From contig JAGXRT010000065.1 of assembly GCA_018335575.1 (NCBI GenBank), forward strand, positions 1-64,000: a DNA stretch of 64,000 bases, read 5' to 3'. Shown piece by piece: positions 1 through 10,159 of this stretch. Under the pieces are notes generated by a model, which saw only the letters and a program-made list of their open reading frames with translations, was not told the origin of the DNA and made no database searches. Within the stretch, counting starts at the first letter, position 1; every line of letters begins with the position of its first letter. The translations under genes were made by a program, and so were the position numbers. The stretch comes from Bacteroidota bacterium (GTDB lineage: Bacteria; Bacteroidota; Bacteroidia; Flavobacteriales; Flavobacteriaceae).

Positions 1-25
1 CAAGTATTTTTAATATGTTTTTCAT
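1..25 (-). CDS. possible start of a CDS running off the left edge (MKNILKIL...)
   Basis: Reverse complement of 1-25 reads ATGAAAAACATATTAAAAATACTTG, a signal-peptide-like start; only 8 codons visible. Confidence 0.3.
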
Positions 26-69
26 AATCATTCTATTGTTTTAAATTATTGTCTTAATTTATCTTTTAA

Positions 70-108
70 AAAGACGTTCAGATTCAAGTTATAAACCTGA
101 ACGTCTTT
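70..108 (-). terminator. intrinsic terminator for the multiheme cytochrome gene
   Basis: 12-bp perfect inverted repeat AAAGACGTTCAG/CTGAACGTCTTT followed by a T-run on the minus strand. Confidence 0.6.
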
Positions 109-126
109 AAACCTAAAACAATATAA

Positions 127-1242
127 TTATGGTAATAATTTTAATGCTGCAATGGTGTTTTTCAACAATGCCTCAGCATATTTAGGGTTGTGTAAACCGT
201 AGGTATGGTCATAGTATAACAATCTGTAATTCCATACTGCCTTAGCTACAACATCTTTTAAGTTATCTCTTGAAGCTTGTGAAGATGGAACTACTAATCC
301 ACCATCTGCATCTAAAGTCCATAATGGAGCAACTCTATTAATTTCTTTTGCTAAATCTTTCATTAAATTTTTAATCTTGGTTTGCCCGCCATTGATATCA
401 TAGTTTACAACACCTGCACCGGTGTGACAGGTTTTACAATTATCAAGTACTGGTTTGAACGAGTGATTTCCTGCGCCATTTTTAGCAGCTCCCATATGAC
501 ATTTTACACAAGATGCTCCTGTTCTATGTCCTCCAGTTCCTTTTGCTGGGTAGGCTACCGTACCAGGAATCTCATGCGCAAAAAACCCTTCTAACAATAC
601 AGTTTGAGTTCCATAGTGCGGGCCTGGTCTAGAAGATGTTATGTTTACAGTGCCATCAGAATTAGTAGTAATTTGGGTTCTGTAAGGATCTCTAGGCTGG
701 TGGCAAGTAACACAGGTATTACTGTTGTTTTTAAAATCCATTACAATTGGTACACCAGCTACCCATTGTTCTGTAAATGTAACAGCAGAGCTTCCGTTTC
801 TTAAAGCAGCATCAACACCACTAATAGCTAAAGCTGCAGATCCGTGTCCACCACTATGGCAGGTTGTACAATTGATTCCAGTAACACCAACTGGTCCGCT
901 AGCATCTTTCATATTGGTAAATCCATTAGCTTGATATTGCTTGTAACCTTCATCATAATGACAATTTTTACAATATCTATCACCATATCCAAGCTTAGAT
1001 CCATTTTTAGGGGTAAGTGCAAAAGTAGCCGGTTGAACAACCTTAAAATCAGCATTGTGACAAGACAAACAAATGTTGCTTCCATCAGCTCCATTTGTTC
1101 CGTTAGTACCATTAGTACCATTAGTACCAGCAGGCCCTTGAGGACCCATTGGTCCTGGTATTGGATCTTCACTTGTACAGTTCACCAATATAAGGCTTAA
1201 TGCAATCACAAAAACAGCCTTCATTAAATTCATTTTTTTCAT
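127..1242 (-). CDS. multiheme c-type cytochrome lipoprotein with collagen-like GXY segment
   Basis: Six CxxCH motifs (CLSCH, CKNCH, CTTCH, CVTCH, CVKCH, CKTCH); lipobox-like LILVNC; GPMGPQGPAGTNGTNGTNGTNGADGS near the N-terminus. Confidence 0.85.
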   Translation of the reverse strand: MKKMNLMKAVFVIALSLILVNCTSEDPIPGPMGPQGPAGTNGTNGTNGTNGADGSNICLSCHNADFKVVQPATFALTPKNGSKLGYGDRYCKNCHYDEGYKQYQANGFTNMKDASGPVGVTGINCTTCHSGGHGSAALAISGVDAALRNGSSAVTFTEQWVAGVPIVMDFKNNSNTCVTCHQPRDPYRTQITTNSDGTVNITSSRPGPHYGTQTVLLEGFFAHEIPGTVAYPAKGTGGHRTGASCVKCHMGAAKNGAGNHSFKPVLDNCKTCHTGAGVVNYDINGGQTKIKNLMKDLAKEINRVAPLWTLDADGGLVVPSSQASRDNLKDVVAKAVWNYRLLYYDHTYGLHNPKYAEALLKNTIAALKLLP

Positions 1243-1509
1243 AATTTTTAAGTATTAGGTTTTATTTTTTACTTATTTATTATTAACAGTATAAATTTAA
1301 CACTATTTTAACCAAAAAAAGCATGACAAATGTCATCATTTTTAAAATTATAACAACCTGATATTCTGATGTTTAAAAAAGTAAACATTGCTAAATAAAA
1401 TGATTCTAAATAGTAAAGAGCATTTTTTTACTACAAATACAGGGTTTCATTGCAACAATTGTTACTAAGTTGTTAAAAATATCAATTGGCAGTATTAAGC
1501 TATTATTTA

Positions 1510-1539
1510 TTGATTAAAAAACAAGATTGTGTACCTTTG
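1510..1539 (+). promoter_or_regulatory. Bacteroidota-type promoter TTG-N19-TACCTTTG upstream of acyl-CoA dehydrogenase
   Basis: TTG at 1510-1512, 19 bp spacer, TACCTTTG at 1532-1539; matches the known Bacteroidota -33 TTG / -7 TAnnTTTG consensus. Confidence 0.6.
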
Positions 1540-1555
1540 AGAAAAACTTAAACGT

Positions 1556-2734
1556 ATGAGTAACGATTTATTTCAAGCACCCGATTATTATTTTTTAGAC
1601 GATTTATTATCGGATGAACATAAGCTTGTAAGAGATGCCGCCAGAGAGTGGACCAAACGAGCAGTAAGCCCCATTATTGAAGATGCTGCCCAAAAAGCAG
1701 AATTTCCAACATCAATTATTAACGGTTTGGCAGAAATTGGTGCCTTTGGCCCATATATTCCGGAAGAATACGGCGGAGCAGGATTGGATCAAATAAGCTA
1801 CGGTTTAATTATGCAGGAAATTGAGCGTGGTGATTCCGGTGTACGCTCCACAGCGTCTGTACAATCTTCTTTAGTGATGTATCCTATTTATAAATTTGGA
1901 TCAGAAGAACAAAAAAGAAAATACTTACCAAAATTAGCCAGTGGTGAGTTGATGGGCTGTTTTGGTTTAACTGAGCCTAACCACGGTTCAAATCCCGGAG
2001 GGATGGAAACCAAGCTTAAAGATATGGGCGATTATTATCTTTTAAACGGTGCAAAAATGTGGATTTCAAACGCCCCTTTTGCCGATATAGCTGTGGTGTG
2101 GGCAAAAGATGAAACGGACCGAATTAAAGGCTTAATCGTTGAACGAGGCATGGAAGGATTTACAACACCTGAAACTCACAATAAATGGTCATTAAGAGCA
2201 TCTGCAACAGGAGAATTGATATTTGACAATGTAAAAATTCCGAAAGATTATATTTTACCCAACAAAGATGGATTAGGCGCTCCGTTGATGTGTTTAGATT
2301 CTGCACGTTATGGAATTGCCTGGGGAGCAATAGGCGCTGCAATGGATTGTTATGATACGGCCTTGCGATACGCTAAAGAACGAAGTCAGTTTGGTAAACC
2401 GATAGCTTCCTTTCAATTACAACAAAAAAAGTTAGCCGAAATGATTACTGAAATTACCAAAGCGCAATTCTTAACATTTCGGTTAGGGCAATTACGCAAT
2501 GAAGGCAGAGCAACCTCGGCTCATATTTCGATGGCTAAACGAAATAATGTAAATATGGCCTTAGAAATTGCACGTGAAGCCAGACAAGTATTGGGTGCCA
2601 TGGGAATAACCGGAGATTATTCTATTATGCGTCATATGATGAATTTAGAAAGCGTTATTACCTACGAAGGAACACACGATATTCATTTATTAATTACGGG
2701 GCTTGATATTACAGGTATTCCTGCATTTAAATAA
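1556..2734 (+). CDS. acyl-CoA dehydrogenase family protein (glutaryl-CoA dehydrogenase-like)
   Basis: Family motifs such as GCFGLTEPNHGSNPGGMETK, ERSQFGKPIASFQLQQKKLAEM and YEGTHDIHLLITGLDITG. Confidence 0.85.
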   Translation: MSNDLFQAPDYYFLDDLLSDEHKLVRDAAREWTKRAVSPIIEDAAQKAEFPTSIINGLAEIGAFGPYIPEEYGGAGLDQISYGLIMQEIERGDSGVRSTASVQSSLVMYPIYKFGSEEQKRKYLPKLASGELMGCFGLTEPNHGSNPGGMETKLKDMGDYYLLNGAKMWISNAPFADIAVVWAKDETDRIKGLIVERGMEGFTTPETHNKWSLRASATGELIFDNVKIPKDYILPNKDGLGAPLMCLDSARYGIAWGAIGAAMDCYDTALRYAKERSQFGKPIASFQLQQKKLAEMITEITKAQFLTFRLGQLRNEGRATSAHISMAKRNNVNMALEIAREARQVLGAMGITGDYSIMRHMMNLESVITYEGTHDIHLLITGLDITGIPAFK

Positions 2735-2752
2735 AATTTTGTATAGAATAGA

Positions 2753-2780
2753 AAATCCCGCAAGTAGCGGGATTTTTTTA
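2753..2780. terminator. intrinsic terminator
   Basis: AAATCCCGC-AAGTA-GCGGGATTT followed by a T-run. Confidence 0.75.
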
Positions 2781-5231
2781 TATGCTTATTTCTAATGAGG
2801 CTATAAAATTTCTGCCTGCTGCACTTATTGAAGATGCAAATTCTTTATAATGAATATCAAAAACATTATCGACCTTTAAGGTTACTTTAATTTTATCTGT
2901 AAACTTATACGAAGAACTCACATTAAAAATACTCCACTTAGGAGTTCCATAGTAGCTATTTGTACTTTGTGAAAAAGGTGTTTGCTCTATATTGTCAATT
3001 CCTTCTTCTAGGTTATACTGTTCTAATTTTTTAGCAGCATTGAATTTGTAAGCAAAAGTAGCTTCCAATTTTTTAAGCTGATACGTAAGTTCAACATCTC
3101 CAAAAAGAGGAGGAATTGACGATAAAGGTTGTTTTTTATCATAGCTTTCACCTTTGGTGTAAGTTATTGACCCTCTCGATTTAATATTCTTAGCTATTAA
3201 TCCTTGATAACTTAAGGTTGATCCAAAAATATAAGCGTTTTTATTATTAATATTAGCTGCTGTAATAGCAGTAACACCATCATAAATTAAGGTATTATGA
3301 CCATTCATGTTAAACAAGCCTCTGGCGATATAATTATTTAAAAGTGAGTAATAAGCGTTATATCCGATAAAAAATTTCTTTTCATTAAAATATTTAATTA
3401 CACCCACTTCAGCGCTATAAACATATTCTGGTTTTAAGTAGATATTTGGAACTGTTACTTGGCCACTTTTATACCTTATTTTACCGATGTCGTCAATATT
3501 TGGCGATCTAAATCCAGACGCTAAAACCGTATTTACTTGCCAGTTTTTATTGGGTTTAAAAATGTACCCTATGGTTGCTGTTAGAGCATCATTATTGGAG
3601 TATACATCCATATCGGGCAACGTAATAAATGTTGCATCATCCCATCGAGCATTTAAAAAGGTTGCTGTATAACGAATACCTGTATTTAAGGTTGATTTTT
3701 GGTTAAGGTCTTGACGGTAATTAGCATATAATGCACCGCTAGTGTAGGTGCTACCTCCATCAGGATAACGCGATTGAATTACAAAATCTCTCGAGAACCC
3801 AACAACACTATTGCCGTTTACGGAAATTGTTTTACCAAAAGCATTGGAAGCTACTTCGTTGTGGGTAAGTTCAACGCCATAGGTTAAATTTCTGTTTTTA
3901 GCAGCATTTAACGGCACTGAAAAATCTCCGTTTAAACTAAATACATCTACATTTTCATACCTATAATAGCGATCTAAACTGTTCATTCTGCGTTCAATTC
4001 TAGATTCTTCTATTTGCTGATAGGCTAATGTTATAGTGCCATTTTCTAAAAAACTATACTCTGGATTAAAATGAAAATTACCTGCAATTAACAATCGGTC
4101 TTGAGGTCCATAATAAGACTCTGCGTAGCGTAATTTACCGTTTACAACTTCGGCTAAATTATCAAAATTTGGTATGTCTGATGAAGTTGAATATTGAATA
4201 TTGAATGTCAAATCTGCATTTAAACTCAATGGAATATAAAATTTTTGAAGTACATCTAACTGATTATAACCCGAGTTTTTTTGAATAGCAGGAGTAGGAT
4301 TTGTAAATCCGACTGCATGATAAAAAGTATCTGAATTGTCTGAGTATAAATTAATTTTACCCCAATCATTAAAATTATGATTGCGTTTTGTCCCCATTTT
4401 TAAATCATTAAAATCAGAATAGGAAACAGCTGTTAATGATGCCCATTTGGCGTAACTTAGCTCAATATCTGCATGTGTTGTCTTTTCTTGATTTGCACTA
4501 CTGTAACGAGATAAATAATTAATGTTTACTCCCTTTTTTCCATTTATTTCTGGTTTTTTGGTGAAATAATTTATCACACCTCCTAAAGCATCAGAGCCAT
4601 ATATTACAGATGAAGGTCCGTAAATAACTTCGGTTCTATCAATTATCGTTGGAGAAACAGTAATGGAATTTTGCAAGTGTCCGGTTCTGTATATCGCATT
4701 ATTCATTCTAACACCATCTACTACTAATAAAACCCTATTCGCTTCCATTCCTCTAATTACTGGACTACCGCCACCCAGCTGCGTTTTTTGAACCCGAATT
4801 CCGGGAATTGTTGCCAGTAAATCAGCACTTGTTTGCGGCGTTTTTTGTTTTATGTCTGACGATGTAATAATAGAAACCTGTTCAGCTACCCTGTTTTTTT
4901 TCTCTGCATCACGGCTTACAGAAAGTACAATTTCATCAAGTAACTGCGATTTTTTATACAGTTTTACTGTGTAGTTAATATCTATTAAATCTCTTTTTAG
5001 GAGTTCTAACTCTACAAAACCAAGGTGGTTAAATGAAATTATTTCATTATCGGTATACTCGTTAAGTTTTGCCTTTCCAAATTTATCGGTGTGATTCACA
5101 ATTTTTTTGTTTTCATTATAAATCACCACATTTTCAATGGGTAATCCGCTTTCATATTCAACTACCTGAACAGTTTGTGCCAAAGAGTGTAAGCAGAAAA
5201 ATGTAAAAAACAAGCGTATTAGGTGTTTCAT
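2778..5231 (-). CDS. TonB-dependent outer membrane receptor
   Basis: Signal peptide, N-terminal carboxypeptidase-like domain, plug (TSADLLATIPGIRVQKTQLGGGSPVIRGMEANRVLLVVDGVRMNNAIYRTGHLQ), beta-barrel end. Confidence 0.9.
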   Translation of the reverse strand: MKHLIRLFFTFFCLHSLAQTVQVVEYESGLPIENVVIYNENKKIVNHTDKFGKAKLNEYTDNEIISFNHLGFVELELLKRDLIDINYTVKLYKKSQLLDEIVLSVSRDAEKKNRVAEQVSIITSSDIKQKTPQTSADLLATIPGIRVQKTQLGGGSPVIRGMEANRVLLVVDGVRMNNAIYRTGHLQNSITVSPTIIDRTEVIYGPSSVIYGSDALGGVINYFTKKPEINGKKGVNINYLSRYSSANQEKTTHADIELSYAKWASLTAVSYSDFNDLKMGTKRNHNFNDWGKINLYSDNSDTFYHAVGFTNPTPAIQKNSGYNQLDVLQKFYIPLSLNADLTFNIQYSTSSDIPNFDNLAEVVNGKLRYAESYYGPQDRLLIAGNFHFNPEYSFLENGTITLAYQQIEESRIERRMNSLDRYYRYENVDVFSLNGDFSVPLNAAKNRNLTYGVELTHNEVASNAFGKTISVNGNSVVGFSRDFVIQSRYPDGGSTYTSGALYANYRQDLNQKSTLNTGIRYTATFLNARWDDATFITLPDMDVYSNNDALTATIGYIFKPNKNWQVNTVLASGFRSPNIDDIGKIRYKSGQVTVPNIYLKPEYVYSAEVGVIKYFNEKKFFIGYNAYYSLLNNYIARGLFNMNGHNTLIYDGVTAITAANINNKNAYIFGSTLSYQGLIAKNIKSRGSITYTKGESYDKKQPLSSIPPLFGDVELTYQLKKLEATFAYKFNAAKKLEQYNLEEGIDNIEQTPFSQSTNSYYGTPKWSIFNVSSSYKFTDKIKVTLKVDNVFDIHYKEFASSISAAGRNFIASLEISI

Positions 5232-5234
5232 ATA

Positions 5235-5951
5235 CTATTCAAAAATAGATTTTAATATGGGTAATGATTTTGGTTTGCTAAATCCACTTAAATGGAGTTC
5301 GTAATATTGAATTAAAATTGCCAATAATTGTTGTCTTCTAGCGCCGTTTAACTTTAATTGCTCTATGCTATCAAAATTTATGCCTAACAAACTTTTAAAC
5401 AACTTTAAATCTTCGTTTTCTAAAACTAATATTGAGGTTGTTTTAAACATCATTTTACCTTCTTCTAAATCAAATATAGGGGCATCTATTTGTGTACTTT
5501 CTGGATAAAAACCAAGATATTTTGTAAGATTTAATAAAAATAGGAGATGGAAATTTGAAGTTTTATCGTGGGTATCTAACCAAATTATAGCAGATTTAAT
5601 ATAATCAAACAATGCTTGATACTCGCTTTCATCAATTAAACAAGCGTTTAAAACCTCTGCTATAAATAGTAAAATAGTTTGCTTTACAATATTGGTAGGA
5701 ATGGTTAGAAAATGGTAATTTACGTGTGTTTCCTTTAAAGAGTTAAGTACGCCTCTGTTATTATGACTTGCTACTATTTCTAACAAGTTTAATGGCTGAA
5801 AAAAAGCTGCTTTTAACTTGCTTTTACCATTTAAAACTCCTTTTAACATGTAAGACTTAATACCATCTGTTTCTGTAAATAGTTTTACTATTAAACTGGT
5901 ATCGCTGTACTTAAGAGAGTTTAAGACTATGGCTTGTGTAGAAACTATCAT
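5235..5951 (-). CDS. recO: DNA repair protein RecO
   Basis: MIVSTQAIVLNSLKYSDTSLIVKLFTETDGIKSYMLKGV is the RecO N-terminal OB-fold pattern. Confidence 0.85.
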   Translation of the reverse strand: MIVSTQAIVLNSLKYSDTSLIVKLFTETDGIKSYMLKGVLNGKSKLKAAFFQPLNLLEIVASHNNRGVLNSLKETHVNYHFLTIPTNIVKQTILLFIAEVLNACLIDESEYQALFDYIKSAIIWLDTHDKTSNFHLLFLLNLTKYLGFYPESTQIDAPIFDLEEGKMMFKTTSILVLENEDLKLFKSLLGINFDSIEQLKLNGARRQQLLAILIQYYELHLSGFSKPKSLPILKSIFE

Positions 5952-8254
5952 TAATTTACAATTGCAATTTTAACAGAGGATGATTCTCCGGTTTCTTCAT
6001 GGTACAACATTACAACATATACACCCGAAGCAACTTTTTTACCGTTTAAATTAGTTTTGTTCCAAACTACTTTACCTCCACTTAACTCTTGACCTTCAAC
6101 TATATTGGTTTCATACACCAAATTTCCTGCTGCATCTACAATTTTTATATTTGTTCCTTTAGGTAAATGTGCGCCGTTTCTTCCATCTATGGTAACAATT
6201 TCATGTTGTTTTAAAACCGGATTTGGGTAGGCATAAACCTCTGTTAAACTTTCGCCAAATGAAACAACACCGCTTTTATAGGCTACAATACCGTTATCTG
6301 TAGCAAAAAATACTTTTCCGTTTACCTTATCTACTTTAATTTTAAGTATTCTGTTTGAAGGTAAAGGCGAGTTATCTTTGTTAAAAAGATTTAAGGTTTT
6401 TTTTCCAGATGAATTGGTTTGAACAGCGCCTCCAGTATCGGTTCCAAACCATTTATTTTCTGCGCCATCAATGGCAATGGAATTTATTGTTTGTTCGCCT
6501 AATAAACGTTTTGGAATACCCTCGTCATCAATTATTATTGGATTGGCATCATAAATGGCAGATTCAAAAAAGTTTGCTGTATTATAATAAACTACCAATC
6601 CTTTTAGGGTTCCCAGCCAAAGCCTATTATTATTATCAACAGCTAATGTTCTGACGTTTAAATCTGGTAAGCTTCCTTTGGTTTGTTCTGTCGTAAGCGA
6701 TTTCTTTTTATTACCGTTTTCGTTAAAAGCTAATGCGCCATTTCTTCTGGTTCCTATCCAAATGGTATTGTTTTTATCTATTACCAGTTCATTTAAACCT
6801 AAGGCTGGGTTGTACATTAAAGCGCTTAAATCAAAACTAGACCACGAACCATTTGCGCTGTATTTTTTCAATCGTTTATCTACCCAGGCATTGGCAATCC
6901 ATAAATCACCTTGTTTGTCAAATGCAGATCCGTTTATTCTGATGCTGACATAATTAGGGTCAGGAAAATCTAATTTCTCTAATCCGCTGTTTAAATGTGT
7001 CCAATGTGTTTTAACCGCATCGTTTTCAACCACTAACATTCCACTATGCCATGAACTTAAATAGGCTTTATTAGGATTGTTAGGATCAAGTGTAATGTTT
7101 ACTAAATTGATTGCCGGAAAAGTTGGGTTATATGGAATGTTTTTCCAAGATGAACCATTAAAATGACTAAATCCTAACCGCTTCCCCAACGGTGTATAAG
7201 AAGCGTCATATCCGCCATATACAACATACAGATGATTGTTATTTGCTTCAATATTAAATACTTGATTAGAATTTGGCCCGTCTGGATGTAGTTCTACAAA
7301 AGTTTGAGGCGAACTAAAATTAGCTTCTAAAATACCATATTCTTTAGTTCCTAAAAACACGTTGTTTTCAAAAGTAATAGCACTATTTAAATCAAAGAAA
7401 AAATTACTGGAAGCTACAGATTGGTGTAAACTAACATTGTTTAATAAATTATTATATACAACCGCTTCTCTTTGGGTAATTACCGTTAAATGTTCATTAT
7501 TAGATTTTATTTGACGAATGGCACTACCCAATGTTTTAACATTTGTAAAAATATTGGCAGCAGAAATTTTACTTAATACCGTTCCGTTTGCTGTATATAA
7601 CTCATTATTAAATTGTTTAATTGCACTAAAATTACCATTACCAAATCTAGTCCATTGCGTAAAATCAATTAAATTGGGATTTGCAATGGAGGCCTTATAA
7701 ATGCCATTTTCAGTTGCGGCATAAATCATGTTTTGAAAAATTTCGAGCTGGTTAACCTTAACCATAGATGAATTGTAACCTATAAAATAAGTTTCTCCAA
7801 ATTCTAATCGTTGTAAATCAAAAACTACAACTGCAAAAGCAGTACTTAAATATAATTTACCTTGATGTTCAATAATATGATTAATCTTTTTATCGGCCGC
7901 TAAAGAAAAGTTTTGAATGTTATTGGCTACCGTTATTTTTTTATTTTCATCAACAATTTCAAGTCCTCCATTTTCATAACCGATAATTAATTTTTTAAAA
8001 CTTTCACTGTAATAAATTGCCGATGTTACATTACCCGATAAGCCATTAACCGATGATAATTTAGAAATCTCTTTAGCATCAATATCGTATGTAAAAATAG
8101 CATTATCAACTAATGCATAAATTTTAGAGTTAACTTTTGTTAAGTCTTTTACATTGTGGTAGGAATAAAAATCTTCCCATGATTTGCTGTAATCAACCTG
8201 AGAAAATATCCATTGAAAAGATATTAATAAAAGTAAGAGAAACTGTTTTCTCAT
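5951..8254 (-). CDS. porZ: PorZ-like beta-propeller protein with T9SS C-terminal sorting domain
   Basis: Two-component-regulator-type propeller repeats (NNRLWLGTLKGLVVY, ENKWFGTDTGGAVQ) and C-terminal YAYPNPVL...GTNIKIVDAAGNLVYETN...WNKTNLNGKKVASGVYVVMLY; adjacent to recO. Confidence 0.7.
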   Translation of the reverse strand: MRKQFLLLLLISFQWIFSQVDYSKSWEDFYSYHNVKDLTKVNSKIYALVDNAIFTYDIDAKEISKLSSVNGLSGNVTSAIYYSESFKKLIIGYENGGLEIVDENKKITVANNIQNFSLAADKKINHIIEHQGKLYLSTAFAVVVFDLQRLEFGETYFIGYNSSMVKVNQLEIFQNMIYAATENGIYKASIANPNLIDFTQWTRFGNGNFSAIKQFNNELYTANGTVLSKISAANIFTNVKTLGSAIRQIKSNNEHLTVITQREAVVYNNLLNNVSLHQSVASSNFFFDLNSAITFENNVFLGTKEYGILEANFSSPQTFVELHPDGPNSNQVFNIEANNNHLYVVYGGYDASYTPLGKRLGFSHFNGSSWKNIPYNPTFPAINLVNITLDPNNPNKAYLSSWHSGMLVVENDAVKTHWTHLNSGLEKLDFPDPNYVSIRINGSAFDKQGDLWIANAWVDKRLKKYSANGSWSSFDLSALMYNPALGLNELVIDKNNTIWIGTRRNGALAFNENGNKKKSLTTEQTKGSLPDLNVRTLAVDNNNRLWLGTLKGLVVYYNTANFFESAIYDANPIIIDDEGIPKRLLGEQTINSIAIDGAENKWFGTDTGGAVQTNSSGKKTLNLFNKDNSPLPSNRILKIKVDKVNGKVFFATDNGIVAYKSGVVSFGESLTEVYAYPNPVLKQHEIVTIDGRNGAHLPKGTNIKIVDAAGNLVYETNIVEGQELSGGKVVWNKTNLNGKKVASGVYVVMLYHEETGESSSVKIAIVN

Positions 8255-8336
8255 AAGTCATTGCTTAAAATCATTCAAATATAGTTGATATTATTTTAAT
8301 GCTAAAAATCTTACCTTCGCACTAAAATAATACATT

Positions 8337-8816
8337 ATGCCTTTAGAGATAGAGCGTAAATTTTTAGTAAAAAACAACTCGTTTAAATCTGATGCATTTA
8401 AATGCAGTTATTTAAAGCAAGGGTTTTTAAATTCTGATAAAAACAGAACGGTTCGTGTGCGAATCGATGAAGAAAAAGCATATTTAACAATTAAGGGAAT
8501 TTCTAATGATTCGGGAACGGTACGTTTTGAGTGGGAAAAAGAAATTGCTGTAGATGAGGCTAAGAACTTACTTTTATTATGTGAAGACGGAATTATAGAA
8601 AAAACCCGATTTTATGTAAAAAGTGGAAATCACATCTTTGAAGTTGATGAATTTTTAGGATGTAATACAGGTTTACTTATTGCTGAAATTGAACTTGATA
8701 ATGAGGCTGATACTTTTAAAAAACCCAGTTGGCTTGGAGAAGAAGTTACCGGAGATGTAAAATACTACAACGCTGTACTATCGAAAAATCCCTATAAAAA
8801 TTGGGGAAAAGATTAA
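8337..8816 (+). CDS. CYTH domain protein (triphosphate tunnel metalloenzyme)
   Basis: N-terminal LEIERKFLV (ExExK signature), RVRIDEEKAYLTIKG and EVDEF. Confidence 0.85.
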   Translation: MPLEIERKFLVKNNSFKSDAFKCSYLKQGFLNSDKNRTVRVRIDEEKAYLTIKGISNDSGTVRFEWEKEIAVDEAKNLLLLCEDGIIEKTRFYVKSGNHIFEVDEFLGCNTGLLIAEIELDNEADTFKKPSWLGEEVTGDVKYYNAVLSKNPYKNWGKD

Positions 8817-10153
8817 AACTCTACTAATGGAAAAACTATAGTAGCTTTTGTTCCGGAAGAGGTTTTATTGGAAATATCTTCTAGTTTTACCAGTGTTTTT
8901 TCGCTTTGAAAAAGTGTTTTTATTCTAATATCTGTTGCTTTTGTGGCAAAGCCTAAGCGTTCATCGCGTTGAATTTCTTGTTTTTCTTTGGCTTTAGCAA
9001 TTCCAATTCCATTATCAATAATTTCAAATTTTATTAAATCGTCCATTTTTGATATGATTAGTTTAATTTTCTTTTCGCCTTCAATATGCATTAAACCATG
9101 CCAAATTGCATTTTCTACATAGGGTTGGATAAATAATGGGGGAACTTTTACCAGATCAGTATTTATTTGTGGATCTATTTCTACTTCATACGTAAAACCG
9201 CCTTCAATTCTGATATTTTCAAGCAGTACGTATATTTTTAAATTACTTAACTCTTCGGCTAAAGAAATGGTGTTTTTTTGTGAGTTTTTTAATATTTCAC
9301 GTATCAGTTTAGAAAATTTAGTGATGTAATCTGATGCTTTTTCAATCTGACTTTTAATTATAAAATTATTGATTGAATTGAGTGAATTAAATAAAAAATG
9401 TGGATTCATTTGGCTTTGTAGGGCCGTCATTTTTAATTCGGATGTTTCTATTATTTGCTTGGATAATAACAACTCCGTTTTAATTCTGTTTTCTTCTAAT
9501 TCTTTTATTCTAAATCCGATAATGGCCGCAATCATAATTATTTTGATGGTTCCGCCTATAAAGAAAAAGAACATTGGATTTACTTCTACTGATTGTAAAA
9601 ACTTATTGAAAGGATGGTAAATATAACCCGCATAAGTAACCAACAACAATGCATAGTAAATAGCTGAAAACAATATAAATATTTTTGCATGTACTCCGTT
9701 AATTCTTGAAAACTTAACAAATAATACAACGATAAAAGCAAATAAAATTGGTAAAGAAAAATAAAAGATAAGTTGTTGTGTATGAAATCCTACGGTAGCG
9801 TTAATTACAATAAGGGTTGCGCTTAACACCAATAATATTTTAATGGATAAACTTAATAAGTTATCCCATTTTGGAATATAAATTTTAGTTTGAAGTAACT
9901 CTCTTGAAAATTTTAAATACACTCCAACCGTAATGTATTGAAGTGGATAATTTATATAACTAGCCAGCCCAATTGTATAATCTTTAATTATTAAGTCTCT
10001 TAGAAAATATATGAATAACAATAAAGCATAAACACTAAAAAACAGATAAAGCTTACGTTTGTTCTGATAATAAATTATGATGTGGTAAATAAATACAATT
10101 AAAAGTGCTCCTCTTACAGATGAATAAAACTCAGAATCAAACTGTGTAAACAT
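8813..10153 (-). CDS. LytS-type membrane sensor histidine kinase (kinase 1)
   Basis: N-terminal TM helices; LQSQMNPHFLFNSLNSINNF (phospho-acceptor His); N-box ENAIWHGL; DNGIG. Confidence 0.85.
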   Translation of the reverse strand: MFTQFDSEFYSSVRGALLIVFIYHIIIYYQNKRKLYLFFSVYALLLFIYFLRDLIIKDYTIGLASYINYPLQYITVGVYLKFSRELLQTKIYIPKWDNLLSLSIKILLVLSATLIVINATVGFHTQQLIFYFSLPILFAFIVVLFVKFSRINGVHAKIFILFSAIYYALLLVTYAGYIYHPFNKFLQSVEVNPMFFFFIGGTIKIIMIAAIIGFRIKELEENRIKTELLLSKQIIETSELKMTALQSQMNPHFLFNSLNSINNFIIKSQIEKASDYITKFSKLIREILKNSQKNTISLAEELSNLKIYVLLENIRIEGGFTYEVEIDPQINTDLVKVPPLFIQPYVENAIWHGLMHIEGEKKIKLIISKMDDLIKFEIIDNGIGIAKAKEKQEIQRDERLGFATKATDIRIKTLFQSEKTLVKLEDISNKTSSGTKATIVFPLVEF

Positions 10154-10159
10154 AAAGGC

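Noticed and set aside
909-1172. 87-aa minus-strand ORF overlapping the cytochrome in another frame
   Set aside because: Low-complexity translation of the GXY repeat in an alternate frame; nested in a well supported CDS.
382-1200. Plus-strand ORFs opposite the cytochrome gene (70, 66, 69 and 118 aa)
   Set aside because: Antisense shadows of the minus-strand multiheme cytochrome; no independent start signals or domain content.
2565-2582. CACGTGAA inside the acyl-CoA dehydrogenase gene
   Set aside because: Only the central hexamer and part of one arm match parS; coding context explains it.
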